64,000 nt of DNA, taken from Monomorium pharaonis (Eukaryota; Arthropoda; Insecta; Hymenoptera; Formicidae). The stretch's first letter is position 1; every line of letters starts with the position of its first letter. The notes under the pieces were generated by a model. That model did not search any database and was not told where the DNA came from. It saw nothing but the letters and a program-made list of their open reading frames with translations. Positions 11,468-20,523 of the stretch are shown here, in pieces. A program made the position numbers and the translations under genes. Where the stretch lies: NCBI RefSeq assembly GCF_013373865.1, contig NC_050475.1, positions 11,525,182-11,589,181 of the forward strand, read 5' to 3'.

Positions 11468-13621
11468 TTAAGGAGCAGGAGAAGGAGGAAATGTCAGTAC
11501 GTCGTTAGTAAATTCTGAATATTCGGAGCTGGTGTCAGAATCGAGATCAGAATTGCTAGTAAATGTCAAGCTGGAACTCGGTGCACTCTCTGGCCAAGCA
11601 AGTAAATTGTTCCTAGAAGAAAATGGCGGTGACAGTGAGTTCAAAAAACTCGTTGACGGCGGCGGAGACTTGCCGCAGAGGGAATCACCCGCGGACAATC
11701 CTTTCGCGGAATCGGATAAAAATGAAATTTTGTTTTTGAAATTCAAACGTAGACTATGTGAAACTTTTTTGTGTCTACGTTTGTAACGCAAACGAGTCCT
11801 AATATCCGTTTCCGAATGCGAGATCGAGTCCGAGTCCTCGCTGGAATCATTTCTGGTATGAAAAGATCTGCGTGAATTCTTTATTGAAGGTTTTCTACTC
11901 TCCGATAAAGACGACGCTCTATGTCGAAAAATGGCGGCATCAGCAAACTTCTCTGCAAGCACATCCAATTTTGGTAATTTTTTCTTAGCGGAATCGTTCT
12001 GATATAATTTCGGCGGCTCTAAAATATGCTGTTGTAAAATCGTAGGACTCGTTGACATCAGGTTTGGTTTTTGGCTAAAGTTTAATTTTGCATTCGGCAT
12101 CAGCGAATGATGTTGGAGCGGGATGTTCAAGTCTAAATGCTTGGGCTTCTGAATCGATATATTTAAGTTTCGCAAAGATGTCTGAGATGGCGCGGATAAA
12201 TCCAGATTCCTCATGTTGGAAACTAGCGACTTTGGCATAGTCGTCTCTAAATTTTTCGAGTTTTGTGCAATATTCTTGCCCAGTTGTATCATATTCTGCG
12301 TCAACTTACCCAGACCCAAGTTTAAGCCCTGAGCTTTCTTGGAGTCCAGATAATTTTTTACATTTTCTAAACCGGAAATTTCACGTTGATACTTTTCAGC
12401 AAAGAGCTTGCTATTGAGCTCCACTTGACTAGCTTCAGCATCAGATTTCCGCCTGAGACGCTGGAAATTTACTCGTAAACTCTCAGAGCTGCTGTATATC
12501 GGAGATTCCTTTTTTTCTGTTTCAGCGATAAATATAGGATTGTTCGATATCACAAACGGAAAGCCACCCTCGTGACCTCCGTTCTGATTTTGCTCAAACT
12601 TACAAAACCCCTGTATGTTTATTTTTACCGCCTCTATATTACTCCTTGGACTATCCAAACCACCTATCTTCATATTAGTCTTAATATTGTCTGACGAGCC
12701 GTAGACAGCAGCATTCACGTCCTGATTGGATTTCCTAGGTACAAAGGACATTTTCACAGCTCTAGATTTCGACAAGTCAACTTTCTTGGTGAAATTGGCA
12801 AAATTCACTTTTGTAGATTTAGTTAATGTAGCGGGAATCTTCGGTCGCGTGCCAAAATCCAAATTCGCCGTTTTGTTCTCTCTTGCTACATCAAACTTCT
12901 CCGGCTTATTGCAAAGGGATTCGATATTAGTCGCGTTCTCCTTGAGAATATCAAAATTTTCATCAGGTGGCGCTTCAAAATGCAAGATACTGCAATCTTT
13001 CAATTCACAATGGCTCAATTTATTCTGTAACGTCTGATTAGATCTAACACCGGCCGATGGGTTTTGTTGTTGAATATTCAAATAATAAGTTGATTTATTA
13101 GATTGCTCCAAATTATTAATAGTATCACACATGTCTAATTTTTTCTCGGCAAAATACATCTTCTCGCTAGTGGATCCTAAAGTAATTGTTTCATCGACGC
13201 AGTACTTAGGTTGCTCAAAGTAACGTTCAACATAACTGGTAGATACCCTCTTCATCTCGCGTGGGCAATCGTAATTTAAATTTTTAACATTGAGCTTGTT
13301 TCCATTTTGATGCCGAATACTTAGTTTAGCATCCACGTCAGAGATTCCTTCGGAATTCACGTGATTCTTTTTATTCTCCAAGAATTCCGTTGACTTAATC
13401 AAATTTTGCCTCGTTACCGCATTATCTAACATACGTGCATTCAAGTCAATATCCATGTATGAAGCCCAAGCGCTCGGTTTTGTCAATAACTCTCGTGATT
13501 TTGCGAAACAAAACTCAGCCGATGCTTTATCCCATAAAGGAAGTTTTAGAGTTGACGGAGCACCAAGAGATTCTATGCTAGATACCGTAGATGAGAGTGA
13601 TTGGAGACTCGAGCATAACCA
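11468..13621 (-). CDS. Terminal coding exon of an unrecognised host gene
   Basis: A single uninterrupted minus-strand frame of about 718 codons ends at 11468 with ...TFPPSPAP-stop. The methionine at 13486 (MTKPSAWASYMD) is unlikely to be the true start. The same frame continues upstream through SLSSTVSSIESLGAPSTLKL and PLWDKASAEFCFAKSRELL to a splice-acceptor-like ATTACGTATAG at 13622-13623, before which a stop appears. So this looks like a last exon, with earlier exons outside or unrecognised. The product is hydrophilic, rich in Ser, Asn and Lys, with a C-terminal ~150-residue acidic/serine-rich and proline-rich tail and no membrane segment or enzyme motif. I do not recognise the family. Lack of lesions among decayed transposons argues for a functional gene. 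Confidence 0.75.
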   Translation of the reverse strand, partial: WLCSSLQSLSSTVSSIESLGAPSTLKLPLWDKASAEFCFAKSRELLTKPSAWASYMDIDLNARMLDNAVTRQNLIKSTEFLENKKNHVNSEGISDVDAKLSIRHQNGNKLNVKNLNYDCPREMKRVSTSYVERYFEQPKYCVDETITLGSTSEKMYFAEKKLDMCDTINNLEQSNKSTYYLNIQQQNPSAGVRSNQTLQNKLSHCELKDCSILHFEAPPDENFDILKENATNIESLCNKPEKFDVARENKTANLDFGTRPKIPATLTKSTKVNFANFTKKVDLSKSRAVKMSFVPRKSNQDVNAAVYGSSDNIKTNMKIGGLDSPRSNIEAVKINIQGFCKFEQNQNGGHEGGFPFVISNNPIFIAETEKKESPIYSSSESLRVNFQRLRRKSDAEASQVELNSKLFAEKYQREISGLENVKNYLDSKKAQGLNLGLGKLTQNMIQLGKNIAQNSKNLETTMPKSLVSNMRNLDLSAPSQTSLRNLNISIQKPKHLDLNIPLQHHSLMPNAKLNFSQKPNLMSTSPTILQQHILEPPKLYQNDSAKKKLPKLDVLAEKFADAAIFRHRASSLSESRKPSIKNSRRSFHTRNDSSEDSDSISHSETDIRTRLRYKRRHKKVSHSLRLNFKNKISFLSDSAKGLSAGDSLCGKSPPPSTSFLNSLSPPFSSRNNLLAWPESAPSSSLTFTSNSDLDSDTSSEYSEFTNDVLTFPPSPAP

Positions 13622-14335
13622 CTATACGTAATATGTGAAAGGATAACATGCAAGGAAATGAATAAGAATCGTTAATTTTAATCGAGCATAGATGTAATAC
13701 ATGCAAATGTGTTGCATAAAGCAAAATGCACAACGTATATACACACATTTTATACAAATAACAATAATGTTTAGAGTTTGTATTTGTCACCACATTAAAA
13801 AAAATTTTATTTGTGGAATAACGAAAAGTTTAATATTAAATTATACAAATAACAAAAAATACAAAACGATAAATAACGAGAGAAGGAAAGGGTTAGACAA
13901 AAATCGATATTAGTTGCATTATAAGTATAAGCATTCAATTAAAAAAAACTTAAGCTACAGCTTAAGATACAATTGATCGATTTGAAAGTATATACAGACT
14001 ACAAATTATAAAAAAAATGTTGAAATATCCTCATTATCGGAAACATATACAAAAAGATGACAATAATTAAAGATGTTTTAAAATTTAAAAAAATACAATA
14101 AAGCCTTTTTTCAAGGCCAAATTTGTAACATCAATTTCTTATAAATAAAATACACAATGTTTTAATATTTATTTTAAAGAGAATTTTAAGATAAATTCAA
14201 TGATATAGAAATATATGTATATTATTAACATTAAATAGATAACGCGCAAAAAATATTTTTATTTTAATAAACTATAACACATATAACAAAGTAATATTTC
14301 AGAGAAGATTATTTCTGATAAATATATCAAATATA
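13622..14335. other. AT-rich DNA, probably intronic to the upstream host exon
   Basis: Follows the acceptor of the minus-strand exon, so it is likely intron. No second exon is recognisable. Confidence 0.4.
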
Positions 14336-15627
14336 CACTGGCGCAAAAAAAAAAACGAGACAAAAATTTTGACCGATTTTTAGACAATCTTCAAAGTGAT
14401 GCACTTTGAGAAAAATCATCCAAATTACATGTACTTTTTTTTTATTAAAGGGCAAAGACTCTACTTTGAGAATCCCTAAGCGAAAGTTTGATTTGTTAAG
14501 TGCGAACCATTTGTATCGCATGAAAACCAAACATGTTTTTTTTAATTAAAAAAAGTAAAAGTTTGTTATAATTTTTTTCGTTAATATCTGGCTAATATTA
14601 ATCCAGATTCTTAAAGTTCATTCTTTTCTAAGCAATTTAAAAAAAAATACATGTCGATACGATGTTTTTTGTTGATTGCACACGAGTTTGAAATTTGCAC
14701 TGCATTTTAGGGCATTTTAGCGAATAAAAAACGGTATTTTTTGAATACCATGAATTTTGAGTATCAATATAATATTGCACATTAATTTTATTCGTGTTTA
14801 ACTCAATTATACCGCCGTCATCAAAGTGACCCGATGTGCACCACGTGGAGAATGACGGTCGGATTTTGTACATCATGTGGCTCTGAAATTCATCAGTAGA
14901 AATTTGTACTTACTGATCTGAATATAACGGATAGCTGACGCACCAATTTCACTGAAGTCAACAGATGGTCACATTCCTCTATACTCATAAACCCACACAT
15001 AGACGTAAACATACATATACACATACTCATACATAAAAAATAAAAGTTCAAATTTTATTTTAAAAAATTAGCCTTTTCAGGACCACATAATGTACAAAAT
15101 TCGACCGTCATTCTCCACGTGCTGCACATCGGGTCACTTTAATGACGGCGGTACGATTGAGTTAAACATGAATAAAATCAATGTGCAATATCATATTAAT
15201 ACTCAAAATTCATGATATTTAAAAAGTACCGTATTTATTCGCTAAAATACCGTAAAATGCAGTGCAAATTTCAAACTCGTGTGCAATCAACAAAAAACAT
15301 CGTATCGACATGTTTATTTTTAAATTGCTTAGAAAAGAATGAACTTTAAGAATCTGGATTAATATTAGCCAGATTTTAACGAAAAACTTGTAAAAAATGA
15401 TAACAAATTTTTACTTTTTTTAATAAAAAAAAACATGTTTGGTTTTCATGCGATACAAAAGGTTCGCACTTAATAAATCAAACTTTTGCCTAAGGATTCT
15501 CAAAGTAGAATCTTTGCCCTTTAATTTAAAAAAAGTACATGCAATTTGGATTTTTCGCAAAGTTGCATTACTTTAAAGATTGCCTAAAAATCGGTCAAAA
15601 TTTTTGTCTCGTTTTTTTGCACCAGTG
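14336..15627. mobile_element. 1.3-kb foldback, mariner-like ends, TA target site
   Basis: The ends read CACTGGCGCAAAAAAA and TTTTTTTGCACCAGTG, and TA flanks both (14334-14335 and 15628-15629). The arms are exceptionally long, about 540 bp each (14336-14878 and about 15085-15627), with few mismatches and only about 200 bp of spacer. TA duplication and CACTGG ends fit Tc1/mariner-type MITEs. A small relative (60283-60381) begins with the same CACTGGCG. The arms contain short open frames but no transposase. Confidence 0.8.
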
Positions 15628-15752
15628 TATTTTATAATATTTATTAACAAAAATTTGAATTGCAAGCACTTAGTAATCTTTGTTTTCAACCAACTTTTTA
15701 TGTCAGATACGTAGATTGCATAGCATTGGGCTATTCTTAATGTCTCACCTCA

Positions 15753-16125
15753 ATAAACTTTTAAAACAGTTTAATTCCTTCCACCCTAGACTTAAATTTA
15801 CAACAAAGAAATAGAATAAATATAATTTTTTGGATATAATGTTTATAAAAAGAGAAGGCCAACTAATTTTTGATTGGTATAAAAAACTTATACTTTCTGA
15901 TCAAATCCTCAATTTCCATTCACATCTAATCATATCTATGAAGAATCTACGATCTTAGGTCAGATCAATAAAATTCTATTGCATTGAATTTCAGTGGAAT
16001 TCAGGATAAAGCCTGATAAAACTTTGCCTTTATTATCAATATCTTATTAGACAATGATTATCCAATATATCCATCTGATTATATCTAATTTTTTTCTACT
16101 GTCAAAAAAAATTAATATCGGGATT
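15753..16125 (+). pseudogene. Penelope-like element reverse transcriptase fragment
   Basis: The plus-strand frame reads LLKQFNSFHPRLKFT, then NFLDIMFIKREGQLIFDWYK, then ILNFHSHL. This matches the Penelope-like RT block with 'LNS.HP.L.FT', 'INFLD', 'W Y.K' and 'LN.HS'. There are in-frame TAG codons (about 15813 and 15954), and similarity fades after about 16010, so it is a broken fragment. It converges on the Penelope-like terminal repeat at 16210-17089. Confidence 0.65.
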
Positions 16126-16209
16126 CTATTAGTTTGATTACATACAAAAACTTTTCAATTCTCTCATTAAAAAATTATATGTACGTGTGTAAGATTCCAA
16201 TGATAAAAA

Positions 16210-17089
16210 TTAAACAATCAAATAAGAAGGCATATGAGTCACTACAGAATTTTATTGTAGTAAATATATGGTATCGAAGAAAATAAAATAAATAAACGTT
16301 TTGATCTGTAATCAGATCATTAGGAATATTATAAAACAACATCAAATGTAGATAAATTAATATATAAATAATATTGGATTGGATTTAACACAATACATAA
16401 TTCTAAAAAGAGTAGTTAGATAAAACGATGTTATTAGTAGGGATCCATAAACAAGGCTAAATGTAATGAATGTCAGTGTTTAAAATCACAAAGGTCGAGG
16501 ATGGTAAATCCCGTTCGCTATGTTCCATTTTTACGGAGGGAAAATGGACTGTAATATAACTGATTAATTGATACTATGTATTTGAAACCGTAGTAATAAA
16601 TGGAATAGAGGTACATAAGTGGAGTTAATATCTGTTTGATAGTAATCTATTTAAAACTAAAATTCATCAAGTGAAACGATATAAATGTTTAAAGTCAACA
16701 AGTGTCGAACTTCGTTCGTTATGCATTCCATCTTTTACACTGTGAGAATAAATTGTAAATGTGACCGATTGTTACGTACCAAGTATTTAAGACCGCAAAT
16801 TATTGACCAACAATGTAGTAAACTAAAGTTTTAAATTAGTACCTTCTTGATAGTACATAGTTGAGTAGAATATGTACCAAGTGGAACGATTGAGAACTAA
16901 AGTTTAAGAAAGTCAAACATGATTCTAGGTGTCGAAAACTCAAGTGACGGCTGGTGGGAACATAAATAAGAAAATTAGGAAGGAGAAAATGAGAAGACAG
17001 TAAGGAGGGAATAGAAGAAAGACACTGAACAAAGAAATTAGCAAAACATTAAAAAATTAGGGCTAATAAATTTGTGGTAATAAATCTAA
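16210..17089 (-). repeat. Penelope-like terminal repeat (copy B)
   Basis: About 870 bp whose reverse complement matches 28404-28633 plus 29486-30128. Shared blocks include TTTCTTCTAT, CTACATTGTTG, TTAAATACTTG, GTAACAATCG and GACACTTGTTGACTTTAAA. It contains two to three diverged ~240-bp internal units, each with a GTTTAAAGTC/CACTTGTTGAC-like core. On the minus strand at about 16284-16303 a TCTGATTACAGA hairpin followed by AAAAC is the decayed equivalent of the hammerhead-like block at 30047-30066. The gypsy provirus is inserted just past its right edge. Confidence 0.65.
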
Positions 17090-17093
17090 GATC

Positions 17094-17841
17094 TGTTGCG
17101 CCTTGCGGTACAACAAAATATTTTTGCCGTACCTTGCGGTGCGACAAAAGATCTTTCGGGATTCGTTGCTGCCCAAGGAGTAGGAACTTGCGGAAAGAGG
17201 CGGCTTTTGTTGGCAGGGTCCTCAAATCACTCACTCACTGATTCTAAGTCTGTTTGATATAGATTTATTTCACTGCGGTTCGTACATTGATTGCGGTCGG
17301 CGACGGTGCCGCGTCGTATTACACTTGATTAGATACGGCGCGTGACTTGGAGTTAACGCGTCGTATCTTTACTCGCTTGAAATTTGCTCGCAGCTAAGTC
17401 CCGAACTCGAAATTCACTTGTGCGGGCCGTACGTATCGGCTTGATTACTATTCACTGATCCCGCTGGCCGCTGTTCGGCAGCGGCTTAAATAGTGTCGCG
17501 GATTTAATTATTAGTGGGGGCATCGGGCCCTCCGCATGACCATATATGGTCATTCCCGCGCGCATCCGGCGCGCGGGAAATATTTGCGAGGTTAGCAACA
17601 ATTGCCAAAATGCAGGTATGCATTTCCGGTGGCATGATTATTGCTAAGCTGGCTTCGCTACTTCTTTAAGGTGGCTGGTGCGTTGCCCAGTGCGATGACC
17701 GGCCGGCAGCGCACGAGGCATGTGTCACCTAACACCTTGTGATAGCGAGCCTTCCTCGGCGAGCTATCTTATAATTTTAATATTTTATTTCCTTTATTTT
17801 ATGATATGAATTTATTGGTTGAGGGTGTTTCGCTCACAACA
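17094..17841 (-). repeat. 3' LTR of the gypsy provirus
   Basis: 748 bp with TGTTG...CAACA ends. It contains a 12-bp segment (TTGCCCAGTGCG region, near 17680) absent from the other LTR. A TTATTTCCTTTATTTTATG stretch near its right end is AT-rich. Confidence 0.92.
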
Positions 17842-17851
17842 TCCTTCCCCC
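17842..17851 (-). other. Polypurine tract of the gypsy provirus
   Basis: On the minus strand GGGGGAAGGA immediately precedes the TGTTG of the 3' LTR, the expected position for the plus-strand DNA primer. Confidence 0.8.
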
Positions 17852-17895
17852 GTTGAAAAAACAAAAACGGAGGTACGAGGTTTTTGTATATTTAA

Positions 17896-19735
17896 TTAAA
17901 AACGCGTGCTATTGCTACGCTTTAAAATAGATCTGGGAATTGTATATTCCGAATCTATGTCTAGTGTGACTCGCTTCTCATGGCTGTTTCTCTTTTTCTT
18001 TTTTATTACAACAACAGTTATTATTATTGCTAGTATTATTACAATCACTGTTCCGCTGGTAGCCGTTGGATAGATAAAGTGTGGTGACTGAAAAATTGTA
18101 TTCGGTTGTTCATTCAATTTTTTGTCCATTTCGATAATTTGTTTGTTTAATTCCTCTAACTTTGAGGAATGTAGGACAATGTTTTGTAATTTTATCGGTT
18201 GCACTGCATTTATGTTTGGCTTTGTTTCGTTCTTTAGTATAGAAATATTGTACTGTGGTAAAAATGTTTCTACTTCTGTACTGTGTGATAACTTAAGAGA
18301 CTTTATTATCGTGTCTTCCGTCATTAATTTGCAGTTGTTCTTCAATGTTATTTTGCCCGTTTTTTCAATCACTTCCTTTATCTGTCCGTGGTCTTTACAG
18401 TAAAATGTTACAGTTTGTTTTTCCTGTACGGAATATAGCCATGAGTGCGAGTCGCCTAAGGCTATCCAAAAACTATGATTAGACGCTATGTTTTTAATGT
18501 TACAATTTTCGTGATATCTATCGGTTTCTAAAAACGTTTTGACTTCACACACGGAGTGTGGATTAATCCTGTTCGCAGGATAATTTCGCTCGCATAGGTA
18601 ATCTTTATTTATCTTCATACAATTTTGTAAATCGTTGCGCGGTAAGGTTATATACGTGTGCTGATCCCCGTCTATCGCTATGGTCGGATACCTGATGTAT
18701 ATTACAAAGAATGTGTTATTATGTTCTGGCACAGGTAGGGCTATCACATTTAATATTTCGTATTTTAACGTCGATATTAATGGAAAACGCAAAATCGTGT
18801 ATATATTTACGCTGTCGCAGTATGCGCTTACAAGTGCGAATTGTTCAATAGTTGACCATTCTTCCTGGTTTGCTCTAAATGGAAAATAGAGTCCTTCCGA
18901 GAGTTGAGAGTTCGCATTTTTAAGCAGTTGTATAATATGGTCTATAGGCGTTAGTCTGGGGTGCATTATACCCCTTTTTAATAGGGTGACGTAATCTAAG
19001 ACGTCCTCCGCATCGCGAGTTAACTCTGACAGTACGGTGCTGATAATTATAAAATTTGACTGTATGTGGTTTGCGCGTTCGCTCTCTAGTTCTAGCTTGA
19101 GATTTTTGGTTGCGTTCGCGAGGAGGTATTCGTTATGTTGCACTGTCTTTTCTGTCTCGTCGATGTGTGCTATAGTTGCCTGTATTATTTTTAATTGGTT
19201 TTTTACTGCGTGCTGTGATGACTGTTGTGCGTCATGTAGTATTGCGAGTTGTTCGTCAATTGTCTTTTTGTCGTCGGCGTCCATTGTACCCAATAGCGAT
19301 TTGGCTATTGAGCCTACTCCGTCGATCAGTCCTCGTTTCTGTACTGTCGGCGTCTTATATGTGTCAGTTATTCGCAGGATCAGTCGATTTGTCCTCTGGT
19401 ATTCTTTTGTGATGACAGCGTTAAAACTGTCGCATATAGCCTTATTCCATTACCGCGACAATTCTACATAAGTTGTCAGTTTTTTATACATATTTTTCAA
19501 TTTGCGTCAGTCTTTTTGATAAAGACGCGGTGTTTATCTTAATTATTAGTTTCCATTGCGATTCTATTGGTCGGAGTCTACCTATTTTCTCATAGTAGAT
19601 CCCCGGATGATGGGTGAATTTTTCCACTTGATACAGCGTGTCGCTTCCTTGAGCTGCTGTTGCCAGGTAGATACATATGAGAAGTCCCCTGCAAGGTGGT
19701 TTATTATTACTGCCTTGCATCTTATTAATCAGCAA
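17896..19735 (-). pseudogene. env: Envelope glycoprotein (baculovirus F-like), frameshifted
   Basis: The N-terminal part (to 19484) starts with a signal-peptide-like GLLICIYLATAAQG. The rest reads to 17896. Between them are a frame change near 19484 and a stop near 19450, so the copy is not translatable as one protein. A basic KR site followed by GLIDGVGS, upstream of the MDADD stretch at about 19290, is the furin-type cleavage and fusion-peptide region of insect errantivirus Env and baculovirus F proteins. Downstream come a coiled-coil-like region, a Cys-containing ectodomain, a C-terminal membrane anchor (VIVIILAIIITVVVI) and a basic tail. It would mediate cell-to-cell transfer of the retrovirus. 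It normally needs a spliced mRNA. Confidence 0.85.
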
Positions 19736-19920
19736 TATTTTATCTCGTCGACGTGCTCTTCTTTAATTGTGCGTGAGAAGAGGTGTAATGTTTATCTATC
19801 TCAGCTAATGTTGCCTTTGGGTCGACTGTCTTGGACTGTTCTAAGATCAGTCTTGACCGAGCTGTCGTGCGAGATATTTTTTCTTTTTACGGTTCGCGAG
19901 AGAGAAAAAAATAATCGAAT

Positions 19921-20286
19921 ATGCAATTGTTAGTGCCGCCGTCGCCACCCCCGTCGCCTAATCCGGGGGTTATTGCGCTAGATGACGCGTCTCCGGACGA
20001 GGGCGAAATTGTTGGGGTCTTCGAAGACCAAGTTGAAGATGCTGCGGAATACGAGGACTCCGAGGAGGAGCAGAGCGATGTGTCCTTCAGTGAGGACGAG
20101 GTTTTCGAATCCGGTAGTGCTCCGTACGCTTTTCCCCCGTCTCCCGGTATGATAGACCGGTTGCTGGAGGATGTTGATGTGTCGGAGTCTGAGGGAGAAT
20201 GGGAGCGTGACTTTGCTCTTGATCGTTCTCCTGAGCGTGAAGACTACCTCGGGAAGGAGGGGGTTGGTGAGGAGTCGGAGGAGTGA
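19921..20286 (+). CDS. Acidic 121-residue ORF antisense to the provirus, between pol and env
   Basis: An ATG-started plus-strand ORF lying wholly in the ~790-bp gap between the end of pol (20524) and the start of env (19735), antisense to all retroviral genes. The product begins MQLLVPPSPPPSPNPG, continues with runs such as EDSEEEQSDVSFSEDE, and ends GEESEE. It is very acidic, Ser/Pro-rich and has no membrane segment, so it resembles disordered transactivation or nucleic-acid-mimic proteins only in composition. It is intact, while gag, pol and env are all broken. One sense-strand frame here is also partly open, so a composition artefact is possible. I know no homologue. Confidence 0.4.
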   Translation: MQLLVPPSPPPSPNPGVIALDDASPDEGEIVGVFEDQVEDAAEYEDSEEEQSDVSFSEDEVFESGSAPYAFPPSPGMIDRLLEDVDVSESEGEWERDFALDRSPEREDYLGKEGVGEESEE

Positions 20287-20523
20287 TAGCGTGAACTTCC
20301 TCCCTCCTTTAGTTATTAGTTTTGTAGTTTAGTGTTTGTTTTAAGTATAGTGTTAGTTCCTCCCCCTCTTTAGTTAGTTCCCCTTTATTTCTCTCTCTTT
20401 TTTTTTGTGTGTGTGCCATTTCATTGCGTGCCGGATGGATTACTCAGGCGGTTTTCAACCTGGTGAGTCTATTTTTATTTATTTATTATTATTTCTACTC
20501 CCCTTTTTTTTGTGTGTATCGCG

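Noticed and set aside
19556..19933. Plus-strand frame of 125 codons antisense to env
   Set aside because: It overlaps the signal-peptide/F2 region of env on the other strand and has no coding signature of its own.
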